From Rotaria sordida (lineage: Eukaryota; Rotifera; Eurotatoria; Philodinida; Philodinidae): 64,000 bases of DNA. The stretch is from contig CAJNOL010000590.1 of NCBI GenBank assembly GCA_905250125.1, positions 56,423 through 120,422 of the forward strand, written 5' to 3'. The notes beneath the pieces were generated by a model. That model saw nothing but the letters and a program-made list of their open reading frames with translations, was not told the origin of the DNA and searched no databases. Position numbers and translations under genes: made by a program. Below are positions 1-12,105 of the stretch, piece after piece (the stretch's first letter is position 1; every line of letters begins with the position of its first letter).

Positions 1-3000
1 TTCGATGTTCTAAGAATAATGTAACAGATATGAAATTATCTTCAATTGATCTTTTGATCATTAGTCTTATCTGATTATCCAAATGCTATTGATAAAAAAA
101 AACAAAATTTCGATATGTTTTTCAAATTATTCTTTAGACTGGTATTTATGATCCATATTGCGATGATCCACGTCTAGCCATACAAAAACTAGCATTATGC
201 ACTAATACAAATACTCTTATTGTTGCTGGAACCGCTGGACAAGTTCTTACATTTCAATTTACAGCTGAACCTACTGATGTAAACTTATTAGTAAGTTAAA
301 TTTTTTCTTAGAAAAAAAAACAAAGATTTTGAGATTTCCTTATTTTTTTCTTATAGACAATAACAGTAAATTTATTAGATGGCTGTGAAAGTTATGTATG
401 GAAAGGACATGAAGAAATGAAAACTAAATCAACATTTGTAGCATCTGGTTTTATGGCAACATCATTTATCCAACTTTATCCACCAGCTGCTGTTTCAGCT
501 TTAGCTTTAAGTTCTGATATTCAATGGTAGAATTAATTTTAATATTATAAATCTTCTTTTTTTTTTGTGCGAAACACGATCTAGAAGGAATGTTGAAGTA
601 TACGCATAAAAATTTGGCTGCTCTCATAGCGGATAGAAAAAGAGTGTCAAGAGCAATCCTCATAATTACTGTTTATCTGATAGTAACTTAAAGTTATAAT
701 AAAAGTCCGGCAAAAGAATTTTATTGTTGACCAGTCATTATTTTTTGGTATATGATGAGTAACTTTTTAGCTATAGTAGAGCAGAAGAAACTTCAAGAGA
801 CTATCCACTGTGATCCCTCCACAGACATTATTGATAAACAATCCAAGACCGTACATATGAATAACATCTCGTTATGATAAATGAACTACTTTTTTTTTCT
901 TTTTATTTTGTTTAGTTATGCTGTTGGTACAGCACATGGTTTTACATTAATTAATTATCGACAAAATCGAATTCTTACTGCTAAATGTACACTCGATCCA
1001 AATACTTTAGGAAATACATCTAAACCTCCATCATCATTTGGTGAATCAACATTAATTCGTGGACGTTCATTAAAAAAATCTCTTCGAGAATCTTTTCGAC
1101 GTTTTCGTAAAGGACGAACAATAAAAAAATCTACAATAATACAAACAACACAACGAATAGATGAAAATAATCCATTATCATTAACAAATATTCATTTAGA
1201 AGATATAATACGTGTACCTGTTGAACGACAAGTTGAATTTCGAGAATTTAAACAAAATGATGATCAAGTAATTAGTATGGTTCGTTGTCTTTATTTTGCT
1301 AAAACTTTTCTCAATAGTTGTAAGTTTTTAAAGAAATAAATATTCTTTTTTTTTTTTATTTCAAATATAATTTATTTTATTTAGTACATGATCAAACTCG
1401 TTCTCTTTGGGCTGGTACTAATAATGGACATGTTTATGTTTATTCAATCATTGGTTTTGAATCTCAATCAATAAATCGAACTACAATTACTACAGATCAA
1501 ACAAGTACTTGTTCATTAGGTAAGAATTTTGTATCTAATTATTGAATTTAAGTTATTTTTCTTTTAGCAAAAGAAATTCGTTTAAAACATAAAGCACCTA
1601 TATTAAGTATTATTGTGCTTGATAATTTAAATCAATCTATAGGACAAGGCTCAAATATTCCATCAGTTGATTCAGCTTACTCAACTTCAGATAATCCTAA
1701 TTCAATAACAATGAATTCAGATATTGTCACTGCACATAAAGTACTCATTTGTTCTGAAGAACAATTTAAAGTAAAAATAATTTTTTTTAAAAATTATTCT
1801 TTTGACTTTAGAAAAAAAATTGTTTTTTTTTTTTTTTTTTCTTTCGCAGATATTTACATTACCACATTTAAAACCATTTTGTAAATATAAATTAACAGCA
1901 ACAGAAGGTACACGTGTACGAAAAATTAATATTAATCAATTTACACTTAAAACAAGTAAATATATTGATTTTATTTAAAATTTCTTCTTCTTTATTAATA
2001 AAACTATTTTTTAGATAATCCAGATGAATCTCATTCAGAAAATTTTCTTATATGTTTGGATAATATGGGTCAAATTAGTATTTATTCTTTACCAACATTT
2101 CGTCGTCAAATTTTATTTAATTGTGTAAAACCAACTGATATTACAGCATTATCAAGTTTACAATTTACACCATATGGACATGCATTTTATTTACAATCAT
2201 CATCTGAATTAACAGAAGTAACATTTTCATTACAAAATATTTCATCTTATTCAATGATGATTTCATATGATAAACTTCAACGTAAAACAATATTAAGATC
2301 AATTGATGATCAATCATCAATTCAACTAGTAAGTTCGAAAAGAAATGAATCAAATGATTATATTGATAAATTGACACATGAAAAACATCATGAAACATTA
2401 TCAAAAGATTCAATTTCTTCATTAACAACATCAAAGAATACTGATGTAAAAACAAATCATATAATTATTATTTTAATATTTTTATTTAAATTTTTTTGTC
2501 TCTAGAATAAAAATGAAATTGATGAACCTGAATCAATAACAACAGTAAAATTGAATCAAAATGAAACAAACAGTGGTTTTAGTACAAATTCAGATTCTGC
2601 TATTGATTTAAACTCAATGAATATTACCAATAATCATCCATCGAAGTAAATATCTAAATTTATTTTTTGTTTTCAATTTTCAATTTTATTTTTCTAGTGA
2701 TGAAGTTTTAAAATCGATTGAACATGATCCACCTTCATTTCAATCAACTCCATTAAAAGGTAATTATTTTCAACAAAGATATTCTTTTAAGTGATATATT
2801 CTATTCCACTTTGTATTTGTCGACATGACCGAATGATTACGGTGTTCAATACATATTTACAAAATACTGTGTTCAGATTTTCGATGATTCAGCCATAAAA
2901 TAATCTTGAACATGTCACTAACAGATGTTTGTCTTAGATCACCCATCCAATAGCATGCTGACTATGTTATGACATACTTCTGCCCAGAACCAGAACTAGT

Positions 3001-4438
3001 ATTAGCTGAAGGGAAGATATCTGGTTATTAAGTCCTTTGCTAGGTACCACATTATATCGAAAGCCAGAGGACTATTTCTTCCAAGTTTCTATTTTGCTAA
3101 TTGATGAGATCACTTGTACAGGTTAGTAGTCTTCAAAAGATATGTTTCATATATATTATTCTGTTCAAGTTATGATCATTTTACTGAATTTTCAGTCGAT
3201 ACGATGAGAAAAAGTCAATTAAGGTTTTTCTCTAAAGAAAGCAAATTTTCGTCAAAATTATCGAAATTAAGATAAATGAATGGGCGATAGCTCGAGACTT
3301 GATCTTTCATAAAAAGTATGATTTATTATTCAACAAGAATTTTGAGTTACCAAATGAGCTACTTGTGACTCTTGGTTGTTGAATATCTCCCGAAAATATC
3401 ATGGAATAAGACAGAAAATTTTAACATACTCTCTCCACAGCAGTCCTAACATATCCTGAAAAGTGGGAAGGAGTTGATGTAAACTAAATCATAAACTTCC
3501 TATTTCTATTCAAAATAGGAGACTAGTAAGTTTTTATTCGTAAAGAATGAGTTCATGAATGGTGTAGAAAAAGTAACACTTTTGGCTACAATTCAAAAAT
3601 AGAGCTTTCTTACAATACCACGAACACTATGCACCGTTTTCTTGTTAACATCTACTCGAATTTCTATCATTATTATAAAATTCAGATCATGCAGATCTTC
3701 GGTAATTGTTTTTTCTTCATTTGTTTGACGTTATTATTTTAAAATGATTGAATTCATTTTATAACTCATTTGTACATGATAATAGATTATTTTGCATTCT
3801 TTTCGTAAGAATATATCAAAACAAGTGTTTATAAATGATTTTCATAGTAACTATAGAAGTTCAAGTAGGTATCAAAAAAAAAACGGTACATAGTCCTGGT
3901 AGTATCGTAAATTGTAGATCTCATCTTCCTTATCATACCTTCAAAAGTTTAAGTCACCATGGCTGTTTCTCTCTTGAAATATTTAGATTTGAAAAATTAT
4001 TCTTTTCTCACAAAAGATTTGAAAAAATTTTATTATTTTTCTAAGCATATAATATTCTGAGAAGAAATTATCTATTTTCAGCTTAAATTCATTCGAGAAG
4101 CAAGATTTTATGAACAGAAGACATCAGTTGAAAAGATTTCTTCGATAGAAATTTAAGTTTTTCTTATCGATGTTGTTTTTTTAGTCACAATTGAACCATC
4201 AATAACAGTTTCTCAAAATGGTCAACATCCATCAGTTTCACCAGTACTTTCAAAATTAAATAAAAAAGGTGCAGCTCCACCACCACCACCACCAAAACCA
4301 GCTAAATTAATTTCAGTAAAAGTTCGTCAAGCCCCAACTATAAATGAAGTTCATTGTTATAATGGTACAAATAATAACTCATCATCATCATCATCATCAC
4401 CACCAACTACTCAACAAACATCTGCCATACATACTTAA
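1..4438 (+). CDS. LLGL: Lethal(2) giant larvae (LLGL) homolog, C-terminal half, 5' partial
   Basis: This is a cortical WD40/beta-propeller polarity protein that opposes aPKC and the apical Par complex and binds myosin II and syntaxins. Exons I can join in frame are 138-290, 357-526, 916-1319, 1385-1519, 1568-1770, 1850-1955, 2015-2445, 2506-2645, 2698-2759 and 4185-4438. The upstream end of the gene is outside the window, and an exon may end near base 20. Diagnostic family motifs are DDPRLAIQKLALC, VAGTAGQV, VWKGHEEM, AVGTAHGF, SEEQFKIFTLPHLKP and EGTRVRK. The aPKC target region SLKKSLRESFRRFRKGR has three serines spaced four apart, as in fly and vertebrate Lgl. The C-terminus is low complexity (poly-Pro, poly-Ser). 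A strong donor-like site after position 2328 could shorten the seventh exon in frame. AATAAA follows the stop at about 4461. The family assignment is secure. Confidence 0.93.
561..633 (+). repeat. Short intronic repeat, copy 1 (see 27040-27113)
   Basis: About 70 bases inside the LLGL intron 527-915 resemble 27040-27113 in the ZC3H11A-like gene. Shared stretches include GTTGAAGTAT and TAAAAATTT, with the same order of flanking words. Both copies are sense relative to their host gene. The family is unknown. Confidence 0.45.
3160..3240 (+). repeat. Diverged copy of the foldback repeat family in an LLGL intron
   Basis: The long intron 2760-4184 contains a stretch reading TTATGATCATTTTACTGAA followed by TTTCAGTC and GAGAAAAA. 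The same ordered words form the arms of the inverted repeats at 42248-43485. Only about 80 bases are clearly alignable by eye. Confidence 0.5.
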
Positions 4439-6131
4439 ATATTTGTTAATTTGTGTTTACAAATAAATGTTTAGTCTTCTTTTGCAGTTCTGTGTCATTT
4501 CTTTCTTTTCGTATGTGTTTGTAATTGTGATTTATTTCGAATGATTGCTGTAATTGTCTTTTACTCCGGATTATATTAACAACAATACGTATTGTCATAT
4601 CCTTCATTTACAGATTTTATTATTAAAATTTTATATGTATCCTATTTATTTATTTATTGCTTGATAATTTTCTCACTAACTTTTTCTTATTACTATGGTT
4701 TATATACAGATGCAGTAACCTTTCATTGTTTTGTTTAGTTTAGTTTATATAGGGAATGTCAAGCGATGACATATTTGTTTAGTACTTCATCAGATCCTAG
4801 AGAGAAAGAAAAGATCAAGGAATACATTAAATACATGAATGTTTTTGTCTATATTCAAAAAAACAATGTTTAAAATTTCAAATCTGATATAAAAATGACA
4901 GTAGTTGTTACTTGTAATTGATTTCATGTATGTATTGATCACACATACGCACACACTTAATCAGTGTTACAGTGGAGTCGTTCAAATTAACAAGTGATTT
5001 AACAAGACTAGGCCTAGAGGACGCTCAGTTCTCCTAGAACAACTGTGCTGTCGTGCCTCGATGAACATCTTTATCCAAAACAGCTTTGAGTCCCTTCTAG
5101 AAGCATTTTTACCCCTCTCTTCCGATATTGTCATGTTTAGTAATATGACTCGATGCAGGACTCTTTTAATAAGTCTAATGAAGTCATTATAGGTCTGTTT
5201 TATAATTTTTCGGTACTTTATTGGGATGGTACTCATAGTTTTGAGTCATACGTAAATAATTAGTTTCTTCAACAAATATAAGTAAAATTCTATTTACAAT
5301 CATTCCACAAAATCTCTGGACAGCCACAAGGTTTTTCAAATTTTTTCATTTGAGAAGGAAAAAATAAGATTTTCTTTTTTTTTTTTTACTAGTAGATGGT
5401 GTCCATCACACACTAGGTTCGTCATCAGTATTATTGAATTCAACCATCTTCTCGAATTATGGAAATCGTTTAATTTTTCAATGCATCCACACATCAAAAC
5501 TATTCCATACGCAAAAACCTACAAGAATAGCAGTAAAAACTTATTAAGCTACCAGATTCTTCCTTCGAAAATCATACTCAACAGATAGATATTATTTAGC
5601 TCGTTCTAGGTTCATGCATACGGAATAATTTGGATGTCAGAATATCTATATTTGAAAAATCGAAGAATCTTGGTCTCTGGACGTACTCAAACATCACACA
5701 ATTCTCATAACTCGAGAAGATGGTCGAATTCGATAATATTGATAGAGAATCTAGTATGGAGTAAGGACTATCGACTTGTGAAAAAGAAAAACATTATTTT
5801 TTGTTTTTTGCTTTGTAAATGAGAAAATACAAAAAACTTTCTAGATGTCCCAATACTATGTCGAATGTTTGTATATACTGATAGTTCGAATGCTAAATAT
5901 AAAAGATAACAACAATAAAGAATGATGAAATATTTTTTCCGCTCTGTGATAAAATATCTCATCAAATATTTTATGACGCATGAAAAGTATCGAAGATAAT
6001 CGATTCGTTTTAGTTTCAATAAAAAATTTAGCATTGAATGAGGATGTTCAACAATAAATCTTTCATCAGTTTTTTCACTCTTATCTCTACCAATCTTTAA
6101 TCACTCAACGAGATAGAAATTCCTTTATATT
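4439..6131. other. Intergenic, no gene recognised
   Basis: This stretch contains the LLGL 3' UTR with AATAAA near 4461, then AT-rich sequence. An 84-codon minus-strand open frame at 4982-5236 has no recognisable domain and is not counted as a gene. Confidence 0.5.
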
Positions 6132-6140
6132 GAATTTGCA

Positions 6141-7206
6141 GGGAAAATATACTTTTGATCCCCAAATTTTTTTGTTGCGAAATGATCACCAAAAAAAGAT
6201 ACAATTGATCATCAAACTAATTAGCACATAGTGATCGATAGCGAATTACTGTTGAGTTATGGATAATAGACTTATGATAGATCATTTACTTATCGTAAAC
6301 GTTGATTGATCAATTAAACAAGCTTAAATAAAAAAAAGGATAATCTTATTCGGTCTGAATGATCCAATTAACTAAAAACATTTTAAAAGCGTCTCCTCAT
6401 AAGGAATTATAACATACTAAAAATGTCTAGTGAAGAATGAACATTGTTACACATCGCTAAATCATATGAAGCAGCAAAAGACTTTGCAACAACAAAATAT
6501 AATGTTTGTCAATATCGACGATTAGATTTAAAAAGCGAAACCAAATACTCATTTAAATGCAGCGAATACAGAAAGTATCCATTATGTTCAGTTGAAATTA
6601 AAATTATTGTGATGAACAACAACATCCAATCGGTAACCATTATGTCAAGAAGTACATATAAACATGAAGACAATGAACGAAATCCAACAACAAGATCATC
6701 ATCACCAATACGGTAATGCATATCTAATCATGTCAAATGTGGATTAACAGAAGCTCAAATTAAAAAATCATTGATTATAAGTCATTCACAAAATTCAATT
6801 AATGTACATGTCCAATTGAACTCAAGGAATATAGATGCAAAACATTTTATTGGACTAGCTATTATGTTCAACATTTACAAAATTAAAGATGAAACTCGCC
6901 TTATACCATTGAGAAAACGAAAAACTCCAGACTGTCCAAAAAAAGTTCACACGGCATTATTACTATGATTTCTTATTACCATTATCTGTTTTTTTTGCGT
7001 CAGTTTTGTGTGGAGTATTTTCGTTAGAGTATATGATTGTTAGTCATGTATTATGTATTATCTATTTATCCATTATAAATTTGGTGATCATTTCGCAATA
7101 AAACGATTTGGTGGTCAATGGTTTCTTTTTTTGGTGATCATTTCGCAATAAAACAATTTGGTGGTCAATGGTATCTTTTTTTTGGTGATCAAAAATATTC
7201 ATACCC
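6141..7206. mobile_element. Decayed Mutator-like (MULE) DNA transposon
   Basis: The ends are inverted repeats beginning GGG, with shared TTTTGATC followed by CCAAA (about 20 of 26 positions match). The element is flanked by 9-bp duplications, GAATTTGCA at 6132-6140 and GAATTTCCA at 7207-7215 (8 of 9 match); a 9-bp duplication is the hallmark of Mutator-like elements. Inside each end is a subterminal repeat containing TTGCGAAATGATCACCAAA: one copy on the left (6174-6192) and two on the right (about 7080-7160, opposite strand). The interior holds broken coding sequence at 6444-6968. The element is too short and too disrupted to be autonomous. Confidence 0.75.
6444..6968 (+). pseudogene. Remnant of MULE transposase N-terminal region (FLYWCH-like zinc finger)
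   Basis: Two open frames (6444-6716 and 6771-6968) lie in the middle of the TIR element with no usable start and a frame break between them. The first contains KCSEYRKYPLC followed by a downstream STYKHED, a Cys/Cys/His layout that resembles the FLYWCH-type fingers at the front of animal MULE transposases. The bridge carries CGLTEAQIKKSL. The catalytic DDE core is not present. The class is inferred mainly from the element's ends and target duplication; the protein match is my reading of the motif layout. Confidence 0.45.
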
Positions 7207-7215
7207 GAATTTCCA

Positions 7216-8074
7216 TATGAAATTCTTTAGATATTGGAATATTGTAGCGTAAAACATCCACAAATAATTATGTATTTCTTAGACTCAACTTTTTTTCTTG
7301 TTAGAAAAATAGACCTCTGTTAAACCGAATTATTTAACGAGTCAAAATACAAATGCTATCCAACATCATTTCTTTTCGTCTAATTCAAAAAGAAAAATTG
7401 ATGTATCAAAATCGAAATCACATATTGTAATGATTCAAGTGAATATTATAAAAAGTCTTCATGACAGGTCATATGACGAATTTTTTATCTACTCTAAACA
7501 AATTAGATCGTGATACAAATTCGAACTCATCTTATTTATGATACTGATGTTGCTATTGGCTAATTGTATGTGTGATAAAAGCGCTTATTAAATTGAACAC
7601 TATGTGTTGAAAGATGACTTAATCGATAATTCGAAATCACATTTGTAATGCCGATAAAGACAATGTGTGATATATAATAAGAACAGCTGAATCGCTGCAA
7701 TTCATTTCTTATGCATAAATTGCTTGTTACTTATTATATAATCAATTTGTTCAGAGATTTTTCTTTTGATAGTTAATCGTAGTGATGAAATGAACCAATC
7801 GCTTTTTTCTTTTAAAAAAATATTTGAATTTGTCCAATAATGAGATATATATGTAATTTTCAAGGTCAAAACGAAAAGAAAGAAAAAATCGATTGTTCAT
7901 TTTTTTCACTTCGCTAACACTTGATATCCAAAATAATATTTAACTTATTCGTCTGACGCAAGTAAACAACGAATAATTATAAACGAAGTAGAAACAATTA
8001 TTAAATCGAGCAATACAAAAATAATAAAGAGAGGTAAATTCATTTCGAATATCTTTCATTTTCATAGTTTATTA
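7216..8074. other. Intergenic, upstream of the bZIP gene
   Basis: AT-rich sequence with no gene recognised. A pyrimidine-rich stretch ending in CATAG at about 8062-8066 sits just before the bZIP start codon and could be a 3' splice site for a 5' UTR intron or a spliced leader. Confidence 0.4.
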
Positions 8075-8596
8075 ATGCATGCTATTACTTCTTATATTCA
8101 ATATCCAACTGGCTATCCATCATTGTTATCCTATACACATAACCATCAATTGAATGCGTCCATTAGTGCTAATGCATCCTCAATCAGTCCTAATTCAACA
8201 CATTTATTATCTTATAATGGTTGTAATACTGGTCTTGATTTATCATCACATTCAAATAATATCAAACAATTACAAAGTGATGATGAAGATGATAATCAAT
8301 CAATATCTCCATCACTTGATTATACAATTAATGGTTCAATAATATCATTTAAAAAACGTTCACGTACTGTACCAACTGAAGAAAAAGATACTATTTATTA
8401 TGAGAAACGTGCACGTAATAATGACTCAGCGAAACGTTCACGTGATGGAAGACGAATTAAAGAACAACATATTCAAGAACGTGTCATTTTTTTAGAACAT
8501 GAAAATTTACGTTTATCAATGGAAAATCAAGGTATTCGATATCAACTTTCTCAATTTCATGCTTTATGCGATAGAGCATCAAAACCATTACAATAG
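8075..8596 (+). CDS. PAR-type bZIP transcription factor (HLF/TEF/CES-2-like)
   Basis: This single-exon frame encodes 173 residues. The C-terminal third is a bZIP domain. The basic region contains NNDSAKRSRDGRRIKE, close to the PAR-family signature NN-x-AAKRSRDARR, and is preceded by a KKRSRTV stretch and YYEKRARNN. The zipper follows with FLEHENLRLSMENQ. The N-terminal half is Ser/Asn rich with an acidic patch (QSDDEDD), and I cannot see a clear PAR domain. NFIL3-type proteins are the main alternative, but the basic region fits HLF/TEF better. Such proteins bind palindromic TTAYGTAA-like sites as dimers in the nucleus. The coding region ends only 47 bases before the assembly gap, so a downstream alternative exon cannot be excluded. 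Confidence 0.85.
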   Translation: MHAITSYIQYPTGYPSLLSYTHNHQLNASISANASSISPNSTHLLSYNGCNTGLDLSSHSNNIKQLQSDDEDDNQSISPSLDYTINGSIISFKKRSRTVPTEEKDTIYYEKRARNNDSAKRSRDGRRIKEQHIQERVIFLEHENLRLSMENQGIRYQLSQFHALCDRASKPLQ

Positions 8597-8643
8597 AAAA
8601 AACAGATTTTGTTTTGTTTTCTTTCTCGATTATGTTTTTTTTT

Positions 8644-8743
8644 NNNNNNNNNNNNNNNNNNNNNNNNNNNNNNNNNNNNNNNNNNNNNNNNNNNNNNNNN
8701 NNNNNNNNNNNNNNNNNNNNNNNNNNNNNNNNNNNNNNNNNNN
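8644..8743. other. Assembly gap (100 N)
   Basis: Exactly 100 undetermined bases, the conventional placeholder for a scaffold gap of unknown size. The linkage between the bZIP gene and sequence to the right therefore rests on scaffolding. Confidence 0.97.
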
Positions 8744-11700
8744 GACATACTGACTAATGGTCTCTCTGATATCGTAAATATTTCTACTTATGAAATATCT
8801 GTGAACGATTCTTACCGAGTTATTTGGCTCAATCAAAATAGTATAAATGAAAATAATCAAACTAGTTTTTGTGTTCTAGAGATCCTAAATGGAACTTTGA
8901 AGTCATTCAAGTCGGTGATTATAGTACGATTCGTGGAATGTATATTCGTTGCTTTATGCTGGACTCGGTACTTAAGGGAGCTTCCCCTCAGAAAAAGCTA
9001 ATTTTGATCAAATGTATGGATTTTGTGATTTATAGCTCGTTAGATAGAGCAAAGTGTCTACTCTCGAATGCACTATAGTTTATTGATTTTATGATGAGAT
9101 TTAAGGATATTACATAGGTTTTTCTGAACCCTCATATAGGAAAATAACGTTTTTTCTGAAAAATTTCGGTTTTTACGTTTCCGTGCATCCCAGATTTCTT
9201 CGTCATTTTAAACGCTAGAAAGCTCGCCTTGATGTCAAAATGAAGGCAAAAATTAGCTCTATAACTTAACAGAGCTGGATTGGGTGTAGATGTGAGTGTT
9301 TGAACCGTATTCTTAATAGACCTTTTCCATGAAGTCACCATTTTCACGTATTCAAAGTTCTTTCGAAAACTATCATTTCCAGTTCCATCTACCATGAAAA
9401 ATGTCATGTCAACTATTCTCTCGAATATCTCGAACAATATTCTATTACTTAGGTCAGTGAGAAGCTATCCATTCCCTCTTTTGAAGACACAAGTATGTCA
9501 GTATATTCATGTAGTAAATGGCCGGTTTTTTGTTTTCTTGTGATTACACTACTTGTTTTAATTGAAAGAAGGAAAACAAACAGTTGAATAGTTACTTGTA
9601 TGTGTTCATATGTATCTTATCTTGCCAATGATCTGTTACTTAACAAATCGAATTTCGATTTTTTTTTTAATTTCTCCAAGTTTCTGAAAATTTGTTTCCC
9701 GGAACATTGAAGATATTGGATTCTGGTGGTTTTCAATGTGTTTTCGAACCTGATTAAAGATCATATCGATTCTGAACCAGATGATTCAGTTGGTGTGAGT
9801 GATCAGTTAATCGTTGATGTGCGAATGATTTGAAAATGGATGAGTAAGTATGAGTATGCAGTGAAGAGAATATCTACACCCACACCTACCCTATTTTTAC
9901 ATGTTCTTTGAAAGGAAATATCGTTGAACAGAAAAGAAAAAGAAATAGATCATTTGAAATAATTGATGAAATATATACAGATCGAGTTATTTATATTCAG
10001 GTTGGAAAGAGAATAAAAGAGATGAATAATAACAACAGAGACAGAAAGAGCGTACCCTGGATTATCATGCATCGTACACTTTATCGAATTGCTAAATGCA
10101 CACATGCATAAAAGGAAATCATAGGAAACTATGAATGCAAATTTATAAAACAAAATCCATTAAAAGAGAGAGTGAATGATTTGCATAGAATATAACTGCT
10201 AATAATTTATTATTCCGTTTGATAGCATTCAAAAAAAACTGAATGTTTAATGTATCTGAATACATACTAGTTTAATCAATCACCTCGAAACTTACAATAA
10301 AAGTTGTGAAAAACATTGCAACGTGCAAAAGTCCATACTCAAAGACAACTTAGATACGAAAACATTCTTGTTTCTCATTTGAAGATTATACAGTATCTAA
10401 CGTAACATATTATATGATGATGATTGATTGTTGAGAAGTTTTTGATTTTCTCAAGAAATAAATGAATTACTTTCGCTACCAAAATTAGAAAATTTCAAAT
10501 TTTGTTTGCTAAACAAATCACAATTTCAATAAAATCATTATATTATTTTACTTTCGTTAGTGACGTAACTAGAATGTTGACACTGAGGACGGAACTGAGC
10601 TACTCCTTGATTATACTACTAGTCACAATGAGACTTATACTTAGAAATTAGTTTTTTTATGGGATAAACAAATCGATAATTATTTAGACGTAAAAAAAAA
10701 TGATGTTTAAGTAGAAAATTAATAATTCAACATGCAGATGAAACGGGAATAAATAGACGAGAACTTGTATGCATGATAAATTTTGATTTGTATCTGGAGA
10801 ATGACGGCAACGTTTGCGTGAGTGGCAACAAAATCTATAACTATAAAACATTATAGATTATTTCTATCATAGCTCTGTTCGACACCATCGGATTGAATCA
10901 GGAACCAAAAGCTTTGCTTAACAATTCATTGTAAAATTGACAAGTAAATGATTATCAATTATCATTATTCGAAAATGAATATCGTATGAAGTCATTATGA
11001 TGATAAAAAGGAAAGTAGAAATGCTCTATTAAAAAATCTAAAACAAAAACAATTATTGAATAAGTTAATTTTGATCTATGATTATTTAAATAAGATATTT
11101 TTTAGTTGTATGATGTGCTTTTTTTTTTCTTATTTTAAGAAAAAGAAAAAAATTCTTCTTTTCTATTTCTTTTCCATTCTGAATCAACTTTTTTGTTTAG
11201 TTTTTATAATTTAATAAAGATTTTTCTTTTTCGAGTGCATTATGTTTGTCACAAAAGAAAAGCAAAAAAAAAAAATAGAAAGAGAGAGTGATAGAAAGAA
11301 TTAAGTAATAGTACGTTCAATCACCCTCTTGACTTGCCTCGGCTAGCATGCATAACTACAGAAATAGATGTTAGTTCATGTCTCGTTATTACTTTGTCTC
11401 TCTTTTTTCCTTTTTCAGTAGCGGTGCACTGCTATATGGGTTAACTAAAAGCCGTTTTTCGCTTCTTTTCTTCTTCTTCTTCTTCTCCTTCTTCTTCTAC
11501 TGCTGCTTTCGCTCTCTCTTTCTTTTTGCTCCTGCTACGCACAATATTATGGCAATTTTTTATTTGTGTATCGATCTTTATGTATGTATGTCGCATGCAT
11601 GAATGTATTGAAATAGGGTTGTCAGTTTGTGTTTTTTGTATAATCATTATGACAATGATAATGCATAAATATTGTCGAGAAAAATGTATGATGGTAAGAT

Positions 11701-12105
11701 AAAGATATTAAAATTATTTTTTAAAAATATGTATATACATTGACATATCTATTTAAGAGTATTATTAGTATTCATTTATTTTTCAAATACATTCTATTTT
11801 TTGCATGTATATATAGAAAATCAATGAAAAATTTTTTTCCTTAGACAAGTTGTGAGTAAATTGCCTTGAAATAAAATGCTATGCGCGCATATTTTAGATC
11901 CAAACGTATTCATTGAATTAGCAGATGTAGAAATGAATAATCTAGTTAAAGCCAATAAGTTAAGTTTATCAACAAAATCTATATTATATAATTATGAAAA
12001 TTTATTGAATATATAATTTTTTTATTATTATTTTAGATGAGCATAAAATAACGATAGACTGTTTAAGATTTTGATTTCACAGTGAATAATATTTAATATT
12101 CTCTA
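8744..12105. other. Gene-poor stretch, nothing assigned
   Basis: No conserved protein is recognisable. Open frames at 9132-9437 (-) and 11378-11647 (both strands) are either unrecognised or come from a TTC/GAA-rich tract near 11460-11520. Sequence just before 12106 presumably holds the promoter for the first G-gamma exon. Confidence 0.4.

Noticed and set aside
4982..5236. 84-codon minus-strand open frame downstream of LLGL
   Set aside because: Not similar to any family I know and lacks supporting signals.
9132..9437. 101-codon minus-strand open frame
   Set aside because: No recognisable domain, no splice or poly(A) context; may be a transposon relic but I could not assign it.
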